DNA from: Fusarium oxysporum f. sp. lycopersici 4287
Lineage: Eukaryota; Ascomycota; Sordariomycetes; Hypocreales; Nectriaceae
NCBI RefSeq assembly: GCF_000149955.1
Contig: NC_030993.1
Location: 1,459,048 to 1,523,047 of the forward strand
Direction of reading: 5' to 3'
Length of the DNA: 64,000 nt
This document shows positions 1 through 11,801 of the stretch, in pieces. Position numbers and translations under genes: made by a program. A model generated the notes under the pieces. It ran no database searches and was not told the origin of the DNA. It saw only the letters and a program-made list of their open reading frames with translations. How positions within the stretch are numbered: position 1 is the first letter of the stretch; the number at the start of each line of letters is the position of its first letter.

Positions 1-530
1 GTTTCCAAGCGTTGTATGTGGGAGGCAGCAAACGATCTTGCTAGTAGAATAGGCGGCGCTTCCTCTTCCACAGCAATTTGTCCTGGTGGTGAGACGTATC
101 GCCACTTGAAACAAGGACAGTTGATGGCTCACCGACGGCAAGTTAAGGACGAGGCCCGTGAGATGGCACTGTCAGGGTGGATCAGAAATGACGGAGGGTC
201 AGATTTCCAACTAGAAAAACGTAGCAATCATTGGCATCATTAGAGATTGGTATTTCTCCCGATGTAAGTCGTATTTTGTTTGTTCGTACAGATCAATCAA
301 CCTCAGCCAGCATAAGGTCGCCATTCCACCATGACATTCCCAAGCTGTGACCTTTTGCGTACCCATACCTACTCCTCTGCTACACAACATAGAGAGCGGG
401 GGAGTGACTGTTACGACTGCCCAAAAGGGGGGAAACATAAAACCCGCCTCGTAGGAGAAACTAGCCAGCCTCTTGGCCGAACAGACCTACGATTTCACTA
501 CCCCTTCGCCCTTGACTGTGTAGAGTAACT
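1..530. other. No gene recognised; 3' flank of NAC beta
   Basis: Short open frames exist on both strands (for example 16-243 plus and 211-438 minus), but none has recognisable protein character or plausible splice sites. The last part is probably the 3' UTR of the minus-strand NAC beta gene, which stops at 531. Confidence 0.5.
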
Positions 531-1201
531 TTACTCGACCTTGGGCTCGTTCTCGAAGTTCTCGCCCTCGACCAAGTCGGGGATCTCGTCATCGTCCTCA
601 CCCTTCTCCTTCTGGAGGTTCTGGTAGCTCTCGGCGAGCTTGCGCAGAGAAGCAAGGGAGTCGGGGCCGAGCTGGTTAAGGATACCGGGGACAAGCTCGG
701 TGAGCTCCTTGTCCTCACCGTTACCATAGATGGCAAAGGTGTTGGAAGGAACAGCAGCGTGAACTGTTGGAGTGGAAAGAGAATGTCAATAAATACCAAA
801 CCCCACGAACCATGTCAGAATAGGATGACTAACCCTTGGGAGCAGCGAAGTGAATGACGTTTCCGTCCTGCTTGAACATGTTGACCTCCTCAATAGCCTG
901 GATGGGCTGAGTGTTCAGCTTCTTAAGGGCGAGCTGAAGCTTCTTGTCGTCAGCGCCGGAGCGGGCGGGCGCACGCTTGACCTTTCGTCGGGGGGTACCC
1001 TTTCCACTGAGTCGTTCCGTTAGCAGCGACAACTAATGGTGACGGCCTAAAAGCATCGTAATGCGTAAACATACCCTAAATGACAGATCAGTTTACTGCT
1101 CTCACCTCGAATTTAATTGTCAAAGTGCGCAAAAGTCACGTACCAGTTCGGGCGCTCAGGCCGAGCTTCTTGAGGCGTTCTTGGACTTCGGCGGACGACA
1201 T
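531..1201 (-). CDS. EGD1: Nascent polypeptide-associated complex subunit beta
   Basis: This is the beta subunit of the ribosome-bound heterodimeric chaperone NAC, which contacts nascent chains at the tunnel exit. Three exons are supported: 1140-1201, 834-1006 and 531-763, giving 155 aa, the usual NAC-beta length. The protein starts [18 protein letters not shown], followed by the basic ribosome-binding [12 protein letters not shown] segment. The NAC domain follows ([32 protein letters not shown]) and then an acidic C-terminus ([12 protein letters not shown]). Intron 2 is clean (GTTAGT donor, AACAG acceptor). Intron 1 has a clear branch/acceptor (GCTAAC...CTCAG), but only the GTGACT donor at 1139 keeps frame; the better-looking GTACGTG four bases upstream (donor G at 1143) would shift it. 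The family assignment is secure and the exact first donor is inferred. Confidence 0.95.
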
Positions 1202-2041
1202 GATGGGCGAAATTCGATTGCGGGGGATCGGGGGACTCGATCGAAACTGGGACAAAAATCGTCAGTCGGGGCGGTTTCGGACGGGATAAATCGATTGTTG
1301 GAAGAAATTTTGCTCGGAAATTCGTGCATGCGTGGGTTCAGCAACGTACCAGTAAGTTAGGCTTGGGTAATTAGCTGTTTGTCGCCGTCGGCTTCGAATC
1401 GGTGGTGATAAGTCAAAGTAGATTTTGTGCGTGTCAATTGTTTTTCGCCTGTGGAACTACCATTTCGCCGAGGGAGAGGAGGGGCTCTAGTGGTGCTCCG
1501 CCCTTCACTGGCCTGGCACCACATTCATCGCCCGTGACGTTGTAGCCGCCTCCAGCCAGGCTCGTGGGGTAAGTCAAGAAGATCGTCCACACATGGAAGC
1601 CATGACATTTGGTGTCGAGCTCTTGATATGTTCTATATAGGTAGTTCCTGGAATGGATTGTCTTCGACGACCGCATGTTCTGATCAATGGCATCTAAACA
1701 AGAGCTCTGTCGGGTAAAGTTGCTACTACCTACTCGGTGTGATCACATTCATTTAGTCGTTCCTCAATTGTTTCAAGAAAATTGATGATTCGGATAACCA
1801 CTCGATTGGAGATATCGATGGTCGTTCCAGGGCAGTTTAGGCAATGAAAGATGATCTCATCTTGGTTTTCGAATGAAAGCAGTTGAATGTTGATTCCAAG
1901 AACTCCAAAGAATTTACTCACCCCTGCAACTAGGTACCAAGTTTCCTATGTGATTCAGCTGTTATACATGAGCCGTCCTTCATCACACCATATGATCTTA
2001 CAAGCATAAAAGGCATTCAGTTTAGGTTCCCATCAACGGCT
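1202..2041. other. Intergenic between NAC beta and CBP4
   Basis: This holds the promoter and 5' UTR of NAC beta and the 3' UTR of CBP4. A 63-codon open frame at 1730-1921 (minus) has protein-like composition but starts with GTG, has no upstream ATG, and matches nothing I recognise. It could be a gene remnant. Confidence 0.4.
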
Positions 2042-2511
2042 CTATTTTGCGTCAAGGCCTGCCTCTCTCCTCATCTCTTCTCGTCGAGTATCTGCATCCT
2101 TCTGAGACGCTTTCGCGGCAGCGGCGGCGGCCTTGCGCTTTCGCTCCTCTTCCTCTTTCACAACAATCCAGACTAGCTCAGGTTAGCAATTGATATTTCG
2201 AAGACGAGACAAACACACTTGTTTATCCGACTTGGAGTATTCCTTCAGTCGAGTCACAAAGTCGTCAAACTCTTGTTGTCGCTCCTCACGGTTCTCCAAA
2301 CTCTTCTTCCGCAATTCGGGGTTGTATCTCGATCGAAGCTCTTCCTCAGTAGGAGTTAACCACATTGTAAAGGCTGGTCCGCCGACTGCGACAACAGCGC
2401 CACTGCAATATATGAGCTTGGTCTTTAACAGACTCTGATGATGGCAAAGACTTACCCCATCAGGACCTTGGTCCAGAACCACCATCTTGAAGATGGTTGT
2501 TTGGCAGCCAT
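2042..2511 (-). CDS. CBP4: Ubiquinol-cytochrome c reductase assembly factor CBP4
   Basis: CBP4 is a small inner-mitochondrial-membrane protein that, with Cbp3/Cbp6, helps cytochrome b mature and assemble into the bc1 complex (complex III). Exon 1 (2456-2511) begins [20 protein letters not shown]. Exon 2 (2219-2402) gives a single hydrophobic membrane segment ([13 protein letters not shown]) and then the family signature [20 protein letters not shown] and [19 protein letters not shown]. Exon 3 gives [17 protein letters not shown] and ends EAGLDAK. The total is about 124 aa, normal for the family. The last intron is ambiguous: a GTGTGT donor with acceptor CCTGAG keeps frame (exon 3 from 2176); a GTTTGT donor with acceptor GCTAG is the alternative. 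The identity is clear from the signature. Confidence 0.9.
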
Positions 2512-4964
2512 TATAAAAAGGAGGAAGAACAAGAGTACAGAGTTTGAAGTCGTGGAATGCACAAGAAGAAATTGGAGTTGTATCTGAATTGGTATCTATT
2601 CTTCCAATGATGATTTGCACGATTCTGCATCCGTCATTGATTTGGCAGTATGCCCTCATTGGTAGTAGGTCCAATCGGGAAGGCGGTCACGGAGCTGAGC
2701 GTGACCCGAACCCGAACATGTTCCTTTTAGTAGTACCTAAGGTACCTAGGTAGGTCACGAACATGTAGCACCGTTTCTAACCTTGACAAGAGGTTAGTAC
2801 TTTTTAGTTAGGGGCTACAACCATTACTCTTGGAGATATCTCTAACTATGTAGTATTTTAGAAGCCAAAATATGCAAACTGCAACGCACATGCAGATCGT
2901 CGGTTGTGAATAGAGCAAATAGCTCGTCATAGGGTAGCCATGTTAAAGCAAAAGTTGCTAGGCCGACCACCTACACGGTTCAAGAGCCAAGACAGTGTTT
3001 CAGCTTCCACAGCGTGGAATTCTAAATCTCCTTTTGTGTTCAACAAGGAGCTGAGAGGTGGCGATACCCGTCTTCCCAAAAAAGACGCTTCGTGGCTCCT
3101 GACTGGTTGACACCTGAAGTCAGCTCGGACACTTCCTTGACGAATGGCGTATCAGGAATCGAACTCGTAGATAAATGAATCTCCGGCTTCGTCGGATCTA
3201 CAGCTTCGCTCCAACACATTTGTCTCACGTCCTTGCACTTGACTGTATCCATTTTAACAACGTTCTCATCGCATAGCCTACGGCTTCTTGACGTCAATAC
3301 GCACATCAGAGGGCTAAGCGAGAGCATGGAGACAAGTACCGCAACGTTTCTCTCCAACCTAGCGCCGATTAACCGCCACAAGTTCTGTCAAATTCGGGAG
3401 CGCCATGAAAACCGTTCGTTGACAGGAAACCATAGCCCTTGGCCAGATCCACAGATGATGTTATGCGAGCCACCGTGCTTAGGGCTATCAGGGGTGTAAG
3501 AGAAGTAGATACGGCATTTACATAGAGAGAGGGCGAAACCAAGAGAGCCCTCTGTTTTATTGATTTGTTTCGACTTTTGAGGCCAGTCTTTTCAGCTAAG
3601 AGCCTGTTGCGAAAGCTTATTCGAGGAATGAGTGATTGATCAAATCCTTGGGGGAGCAAACAACGCCAGCGTAGCATGACGACGAGCATTGTGATACAAA
3701 ACAAAGCTTTGTGTGAAGCAAGCAATAATACCCAAACCCTGTTGGATAAGTCGTCGCCTGAAGACGGAAGCCGGGCCAGTAAAACCGATTGACGTCGCCG
3801 TTAATTAGCAGGGGTTGGATTGAGCCACAATCAGTTATGCAGCCTGTTGGCGATTGTAAGCCAAGCCGGCAGCGGCGAAGCGCCATGTCTTTCGATTATT
3901 CAAATCATTGGAATGGGTAGCCTAGTGGGAAACCCCCGTGAAAGAAGCACCGCGGCTTAGGTTTGCCCATTATTGACTGTGCGGGTATTGACTCGTAAAG
4001 AGTCGTTGTCAGTTCGCGACGGCATTCCTCCATTCCATTTAGCGCTTTGCTTCTATGGAACCTCCTTGATGCCGAGTCGCTTGTTTTCTTTCGCGGCATA
4101 GGGCCCGGATAGCATTATTAAGGCCTAGGACCCTACAATACGGGCATTGATTCCCCTTAAGCCCTCGAGTCTCACAATTTATCCCGAGCGACAGGGGTTG
4201 GGGTTCAAGTAAGGTACCCGCATGCAGACTGGTACCTGGACAACCCCACTCAGAGTAACCTAGAAAACGGCCCTAAACGACAAGCCACTGGAGATTTAGC
4301 GCTCTTGCTCCACAAGCTTCCATTGAAGAACAACTGGACCTGACTGAATGGATGGAAACCACATGCACTTGGGGGCAGGTCACGTTGGAGGTTGGAGGCA
4401 ACCTGACCTGCCTCTTCATGGATACCTTGAGCTCTTCCGTTTCGGATGAACCAAGCATAAAGGGTACCTTATCCCCCATCCGCTTGAAATCTGCGCCGCT
4501 TGAAAGGCACTAATACTTGTCCTCAAATGAGCACTCCTTCGAACTGAGGTTATTCGATATTCCTATTGCGCCACCTCTGGTACCTCGTCGTTTCCACTTT
4601 CTTGTATCGCAAACGAACTTGGTCTCTTTGCCAGCTTGTACCATATCTTGCCAGCTACTTGCAGATTCGAGGACGCAATTATTCTTCTTTCATTATTTGT
4701 TAGTCTTTTTTGGGCTGGGATCATCGACAACTTGTCATCCTTTCTCTTGCAGTAGTTCCACGATCTGGACCGCCGATCACACACTTATTGGAAACCCAGT
4801 TGCTGAGGCTGAGGCACGCCATGCGACAGTGATTGAAACTCATTCTGCGCCGACCGATACTTAGAGCCTACAGCTTCTTTTGATTTCTGGTTCGGCAACC
4901 ATTTGCACTATACGACAATCCAAACACAAAGTTTGTTCGTGTCGCCAACGGTCGAACCACACTC
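2512..4964. other. Intergenic region with possible gene remnants; 5' leader of the SKT5-like gene
   Basis: No intact gene is supported. Two overlapping minus-strand open frames in different phases (3369-3725 and 3040-3381) have partly protein-like composition and could be a decayed gene, but they share no recognisable domain. About 4500-4964 is pyrimidine-rich with the look of a 5' UTR for the gene starting at 4965. Confidence 0.35.
2731..2755. repeat. Short TACCTAGG palindromic motif
   Basis: It contains TACCTAAGGTACCTAGGTAG, which is locally self-complementary. Similar motifs recur in other intergenic parts of this window (17.1, 22.3, 22.5, 27.7, 39.6, 55.4 and 63.9 kb). Confidence 0.6.
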
Positions 4965-7887
4965 ATGGCATACGAAGGCGGCTATGGTGGCCAACAGCGA
5001 CCTTACGGGGGCCAAGCACCACCTAGGCATACCCCGCGACAACAAGTCAATGCGCCGCCACAACAATATGGAGCATCACAACAGTACGACGAGTATCACC
5101 AAGACTATGGGTATGGCTCTGGACAGGATTTTGGAGGCCAACGTCAAGATCAGAATTATGGTAGAGGACCGCCCCCACAAGACCAATATGGGCGCGGTGG
5201 TACCGTGATGCCCGGCCCTCGCGGGGGGCCCATTCCTCGTCCACAGACAGCTGATCCGCATCGTGGGCAACAGCGCCCTCCTCGAGCAGGCCCAATGCCA
5301 GGACCAGGTAGAGGCATTCCTAATGGACACCCTGGGCAAGGCGGAATACGCCCAGGACCATATGCGTCGAATTCGGATCCCACAGGTGAGTTTCAACCCT
5401 GATGTTAGGGCCCTCAGCTTACAATCGTATCCAAAGCCCGCCGCCATCCTATGAACACGCCTCCTATGAGTCCTCGAGACGGGCATTTCGGACACAAGTA
5501 CGTGCCACAAGAGCGTGGACGAAGGCCAGACATGCCTTATGAGCAACAGATGGTTGATCAAATGTCGAATATGGATATGAACCAGAGACCGATGGTGCCA
5601 ACGAATGGACGTACAAGTTCCGATGCCCAACGCAGTCAGGGCGAATATGGAAGACCGCCAGTGAATGCGGGTCGCGGACCCCCTCCGAGAGGTTATCCTC
5701 AAGGGGGTCCTCCACGGCAGAACCCAGGCTACGGAGCTCCGGATGGTTATGGAAATTATAACGATGGATATAACGGTGCTCGAGAGCCTCCTGCAGGTGG
5801 CTTTGGCCCACCGGCACGCAGCAGAACGATGCCTGTGGATGATATGCGACAAAGAGGCAACATGCCACCACCTCAACAGATGGACGCAATGCAATATAGT
5901 ACCCCCGCTGGTCGAGGGATACCGCAAAGACCTTCGACTGCTGGCGGTCACCGGGCACCTCCCCAAAGGTCGTACACAGCTGGGCCACAAGGAGGCCCGG
6001 GAGGCCACTATAGTGGGGAGTATGATGACCGAAATGCATACCATAAGCCATCAACAGCTTCTTATGACGAAGTTTACGATGCTTATTTCGACAATCAACG
6101 CAACAGCCACCCTGAATACGGGCCAGAATCCCAGCAAAACCGGGTCAGCCTGCCGGACTTCGATGCTGCACCAGCTCCAGGACAACGTAGTTCGTTCGAA
6201 CAGTCAATGCGCCCTAGCAATGAACAGCCTCAGCGAGGAGCCCACCAAACAGCTGTCCTCAATCACGCCAAGTCACAACCAGTCCTTCGTCAACCTCAAA
6301 CAGCCGTATTTGAGATGGCTGGCGATGTGCCAGACGTCCCCGCAGTCCCACCGGTTCCACCGATGAGCAACTACCAGGCTGCGTATGATCAGGATTATAA
6401 CCAAATACCAGCCAGAGGACCTAGTGCACCAGCAGCTATGAATCGTGCCCGTACTAGTGGACCCATGAATCCGGATGGCCTTCCTTCACATCCCGCTCCT
6501 ATCCGTCCGGGTCTGATGCAAGATTCAATGGTTCATCTGGGTAATAAGCCAGCTCCTGTCCGAAACTACGGAGTCTCTACGCCAGCCCCTCAACCGCAAC
6601 CACAACCTCAGCCTCAGCCACGACAACCCCAGTATCAACAGCAGCAACGGTCGCCACCCAGGAACAACAGCCAACGGCAGCCAGCCAGGGACGAAGGCCC
6701 TGTTACCACACAAGAACTAGAACATCTCAGAATGCTGATCAAGAACAACTCGAGTGACCAGGACTCAGCATTGAGACTGGCCAAGAAGTTGGTCGAGGCT
6801 GCTGACGTCTTGGCACCTAAGATGCCAGACCCTAAGCAACGTACAAGGGCACGCGAGCGTTATCTGATCGACTGCCATAAGATTCTTAAAAAGCTGGCCA
6901 ACGCCCAGAATCCAGACGCCATGTTCCTCCTGGCAGATTGTCTCGGACGAGGTCTCTTCGGTGATAGCGATCATAAGGAGGCTTTCACTCAGTACCAGTC
7001 TGCTGCAAAACTTGGACACCCTGCAGCAGCTTATCGAACTGCAGTGTGCTGCGAGATTGGCCACGAGGAAAGGAGGCGGTACACGTAAGGACCCGATGAA
7101 AGCAATTCAGTGGTACAAACGTGCTGCAACTTTGGGTGATCCTCCAGCAATGTACAAGGTTGGAATGATCTTATTGAAAGGGCTTCTTGGTCAGCCTAAG
7201 AATCCCAGGGAAGCGGTGGGATGGCTGAAGCGGGCTGCAGAGCGAGCAGATGGAGAGAATCCACACGCACTACACGAACTCGGCTTGTTATACGAATCAG
7301 CCCAACCGAACGATGCTATCATTCGAGATGAAGCATATGCATATAGTCTATTCCTTCAAGCTGCCGACCTGGGATACAAGTTTTCGCAGTATCGACTTGG
7401 ATGTGCTTTCGAATATGGATTGCTGGGCTGTCCGATCGACCCGCGACAGTCCATTCAGTGGTACTCAAAAGCTGCCACACAGGAGGAGCATCAGGCAGAA
7501 CTTGCGCTCAGTGGCTGGTATCTCACAGGCAGTGAAGGTGTACTAGGACAAAGTGACACTGAGGCTTATCTTTGGGCCCGCAAGGCTGCCATTGCAGGCC
7601 TTGCTAAAGCCGAATATGCCATGGGATACTTCACAGAGGTAGGTATCGGTGTTCCCCCAAACCTGGAGGACGCAAAACGATGGTATTGGCGAGCAGCCGG
7701 TAAGTGCCATAGAATCATATTTGTGGACAACAACTGACAACAGTGCACAGCCCAAGATTTCCCTAAGGCTCGTGAGCGCTTAGAGGATTTAAAACGCGGC
7801 GCAGGCAAGAACGGCGCGCGCCAGCGTGAGCGCATTTCCCGTAGCAAGATGGAGAGACAACAAGAAGGCGATTGTGTCCTTATGTAA
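4965..7887 (+). CDS. Sel1-repeat chitin synthase activator (SKT5/Chs4 type), frame broken once
   Basis: Proteins of this family activate and localise chitin synthase at septa and the cell cortex. Exons are 4965-5385, 5437-7699 and 7751-7887 (donors GTGAGT and GTAAGT), about 939 aa. The first ~570 residues are low-complexity and rich in Gly, Pro, Gln and Tyr, including a PQ-repeat tract near 6590-6640. From about 6720 come Sel1-type helical repeats (AMFLLADCLGRGLFG, AIQWYKRAATLGDPPAMYK, AVGWLKRAAERAD, SIQWYSKAATQ, AYLWARKAAIAG). The C-terminus is GDCVLM: CVLM is a CAAX prenylation box, as in Skt5. At 7069-7071 (AAA) the frame shifts by one: dropping one A joins CCEIGHEE to GGGTRKDP, the expected repeat sequence. 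The break is a sequencing/assembly error or a real mutation. Which of the several fungal paralogues this is cannot be told. Confidence 0.88.
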
Positions 7888-9557
7888 ACTACACAGTTGC
7901 ATCCCGTCTTGCCCCATACAGAGGTCGAGGGATGAACATTACTTCAATGAAGCAAGCGGGACACGAATCGATGCCTTGCAAGCACAGACAAGGGTTTCAG
8001 TCCCTAAGATGTATGAATTAAAGAAAGGGCGTTGGAAATGGTGCCTTGGGATTAGCGTTGATTGCATATGGCGCAGATATATACCATCAGGAGCATTTCA
8101 CAAAAACATCAGCATTTTGCACAAAATTGTCCGAGTATAAAAGGAAAGGAACAAATGAAGAGAACGCGCTGCTGTTCCTCGTTTGCTACAAGAACACAAA
8201 ACACGCTATAGGCCCAGAGTATCCTGAAGTATAGCTTATTCCCGCAACGTCAACTTGTATTTCAAGTTTCTCGCTAATGTGAAATTATTTCCCAGTCTAA
8301 TCATTCCTAATATTCATCCTTCAGCAACAAGAACTCGGTTAGACCACGGTGATGAGTTTATCTCTCAGGAAGCGCCATAACATGCATCATCGGACTGACA
8401 AACACCAGCTTGCCACCTTAAAAAGGTATTATGAGTGTGATGCACGGTATATGCGTCCCACTACTTTGAGCCCTCAGTCTCGATCTCATTTTGATATCAA
8501 AAATTAATCAGCGGCTTGGTAATCGCGGCCATTATCCGCCAAACCGTTGCCTGAGCATTCGAGCTTAGATACAGACGAAACTGGCACTTTTACGCGCAAG
8601 ATGGCGGTGTTTCGTAATGATTCACATGTACTTCAGTATTATTTCAAACTTTGTTATCATTGTGTACATGAAATGGTAGGCAATGAGTTGATCATGATCA
8701 CCTGAGAAGTCCTCCAGAGAGGCTATGGTATCGTTTGATGCGGGTTGTGTAACTGTAATCAAGCTTGATCGTAAGAAGTTGGCATCGCTCGGAGACTATT
8801 GCGTCGTGTGCTCTAATGAGCTCTTTCTTTTCCAAACAACGCTCCTCGAGCCGTGAGCCACTTATCGTGGTTGATGATCTGAAATCTGGAGGTTGAGCAT
8901 CAGGGGGTAAACAGAAATAAATAGGCAGCGTTCGGTTAATGATACTTGATTCTAAAAATTCTAGCCCCTTGTCAGAACTCGTAATGATCAAAACTAATCC
9001 TATAATACTTAATTACCATAAAACGTTGCTGGCTCAGGGCGTATCCCTTATGTATAGTAGGGGAGAGCCTCTAAACGCCATTTAGTCGCGACATCACCTG
9101 ATGACTTCTCATTATTGTGCTTGTCAGGTCTGTGCATGTGACGAAAGTTGATAGGGGTAGACTCCAGCTACATGTCCCGCTGCATTGTGGTAAGTTCAGA
9201 CCGGAACCAGGTGGAGGGCATTCATCAAGGTAAAGATGTGGGAAGCAACTGTCAAACGGCGTAGGCTAGTCTCTTATTGCTTGAGGTTTTAATAGAAATC
9301 ACCAGCGACAGCTGGATAAATGGATGCCCAAGTCTGTTCTCAATAATACCACTAACCGCCATCTTAACTAACAAAAATAATCATTCTAATCATGCTAGGT
9401 CTTGGTGGTCAATGCAATAGCACTCGCGTGCCAGGCCATATGTTGTAAGTAATAACAAAACAGACAAACTCCGTATCGTCAAAATGAAGGATCATGCGAT
9501 GCGCTGTTTGTCTCATGCAGTAAAGGTGACAAAACTCCAAGCAATGCCCATTTGAAA
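7888..9557. other. Intergenic, 3' flanks of SKT5-like and MFS genes
   Basis: No supported gene. A 97-codon minus-strand open frame at 8698-8991 has protein-like composition but begins with TTG, has no visible upstream exon, and is not recognised. Confidence 0.4.
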
Positions 9558-11801
9558 TCAGAACTTCTCCATCAAGTTTGCTCGAACTGTCCACATACGT
9601 GCCCTCTTGCCGTAAATGTACATAGGAATTGTGCACAGCATTAAAAGCAGTTGGATTATACCAATCCAGATATACACCTTCTTCGGGCCATCGCCATGCA
9701 ACCAATGCGTAACGAAGAGGCTGAAAACAAGTCCATGCAAGATATTCTTCGAAAAGTTAAGCGTCACCAAAGCCTCTCCGGCGTATTGGCGATAGCTGTC
9801 CACGCAGAATGTGATGGATGTAGTTGATCCAAGTGAGCACCCAAATGACACAACTCCAAAGAAGAAGGTAGGAACCATCCAATGATCTTTTTCTTCTGCC
9901 GACCAGCCAAAGCCCATTAGGCCTATGCATGTGCTGATAAGGATGGGAAGGGCCATGACAAGACGGAACTCGGGCTCGTAGAGACCGCCGTTACGCCTCG
10001 ACATGATCTTGACAATAATGTCACTGACCTTGCCAGCCACGCCAGTTCCCAGGATACCACCGATAAAAGGCGAGATATACACTAAGCCTGTCTGGAGCGC
10101 GGTGAAATTATAAGAATCTTTATCGCGGTATATCATGGCAATCGACTCAGAGATGACGATAAGCCAACCCACAGAACAAGCATACACGGCAGCTGACCAG
10201 AGGACCGCTGGGTATGCGAATAGAATGAAAGGGCGAACCATGACCTTGAGCCAGCTATCACTGTTTAGCCTTCCATGCCAGGGCTTAAGCTGTTGAACAA
10301 AGGATTTTGGAGGCTGTTGACGGAGGTTGTGTGTGTAGGCCTGGATCTTGGGCGGGCCCTGGAGCCGCGAGGCATCCAACTTGTCATTCTCCAGGTTTGG
10401 TCCCAACTTGAAAGACGCACTGATGGACTCACTTCCAGTCGTGCTACCGACATCACCTGGGGAAGATGGGTTTTTGTCAGACGAATGGACTACCGCCTGA
10501 GGCGAAACTGGAGTCACAGGAGCTGCGGCCTCTTCAGCAGCATCACCAGACTCAGCAAATCCAACATGGAGGTCCCGGCCTCGATGAAGAGCAGCAGGTG
10601 ATTGGCGTCCATCTTGAGTATGGCCTGCATCTGCGAAGTGCGCTCCAGGCTCACCCTGGAGTAGCCCCTCTCCGCCAGTTTGCGGAACCGCATGACGAGA
10701 TGAGAGCCGGCGAAGAAAACTTGGCCGCTTGGATGGATGCTTAGGCCTTGCATGGGGGGTGCGATCCCAGAAGGTTTCCGGGACAAACAAGAAGAGAAGT
10801 ACAGCACCAAAGGCAATGATCATGGCCAAGATCCAAAAAACCCAGCGCCACGAGAGACCGCCAATGATGACGGCACTGACAAGGGGAACCAGGTTCTTGC
10901 CGCCAAGCAAAAGAAGAGTATAGATACCAATCCGGTAGGCTCTCTCATGGAGGAAGAAGATTTCGGCAATTGTGGCTGATGGAAGGCATTCAACAGGGCT
11001 AACAGCAAAGCCTTGAAAGACTCTGGCCGCGAGGAGAGAATTAAAGCTTGGCGACCATGCTGCCCAGAGCGATGTCCCAATGAACAGGATTGCACTGCCC
11101 AGATATACTGGGCGTTTGCCCCATAGAATAGCGGTTGGTGAGAATACAACGGAGCCGAGGCCCATGCCCATCATGTAGAGTCCAGTGGTCAAAGCGACCC
11201 TCTCGACATCAACGTCGTATGTCTCTGCAACGTCGGTGAAGCCAGCAGCGATGAGGGGAGTTGTGCCGCCGCCGAGCATACAGTAGAAACCGAGCGACAA
11301 AAGAGCAATGTCTCGTTTCCAAGCGGGCCAGTTTAAAGGATCATTTCCTGATTCTTCAGGCTGTGGTTCTAGGATGATAGCCCCGTCGCTTGTTTTCTTC
11401 TTGCCGTCACTCTCGTCCGCGGGAGCATGACTCTCCGCTACTGAGGCAGCAGCTGCCGCCGCCGCCGCCGCTGATGAGGCTGATGTCCTTCGTGTATCAA
11501 CAGGAAAGCCAGCAGGAATAGATGAATGAGAGGTTCTGGCGTGCACATTTCGCAGACCGAGAGGCTCATTACGATGTGATGCCAGCAGAAGCACGGAACC
11601 TATAACGTGTCAGTCTTGCGAACTTGATATAGAAACACGGGAGCTTTTGAGCTTACCTGGAACTTCAATAGTCTTTTTATCGTTCAGAACACCCATGCTC
11701 CATCTGGAAGGTCCGTACGATTCATCTGGCCTGGCACCGGTAGGTCCGCCGCCGCCCAGGAAGCGCCGCCACCTGGGCACGTTTGGTTTCTCTGACTGCA
11801 T
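9558..11801 (-). CDS. MFS transporter with long central loop
   Basis: This is a major facilitator superfamily transporter of the DHA1/HOL1-like fungal group, expected in the plasma membrane; the substrate is unknown. Exon 1 (11657-11801) is soluble (starts MQSEKPNVPRWRRFLGGGG) and joins exon 2 (9558-11599) through a GTAAGC donor and TATAG acceptor; total 728 aa. A poly-Ala run encoded near 11445-11475 precedes the family entry motif GNDPLNWPAWKRDIALL. Two sets of hydrophobic helices follow (for example FYCMLGGGTTPLIAAG, WRWVFWILAMIIAFGAVLLF; then PFILFAYPAVLWSAAVYACS to YIWIGIIQLLLMLCTIP). The central cytoplasmic loop of about 160 residues (roughly 10260-10750) is unusually long and contains the RDLHVGFAE phrase often seen in this group. 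It diverges from the thioredoxin-like gene at 12859. Confidence 0.9.

Noticed and set aside
3040..3725. Minus-strand membrane-protein-like frames
   Set aside because: Two phases, no ATG-to-stop model with acceptable introns and no recognisable domain; mentioned only as a possible remnant.
5076..6044. 322-codon open frame on the minus strand
   Set aside because: It is a mirror of the low-complexity coding sequence of the SKT5-like gene on the plus strand and has no family character.
10514..10816. Frameshift in the MFS transporter loop
   Set aside because: An alternative frame is open here, but the main frame keeps the known RDLHVGFAE phrase and runs uninterrupted into the second half.
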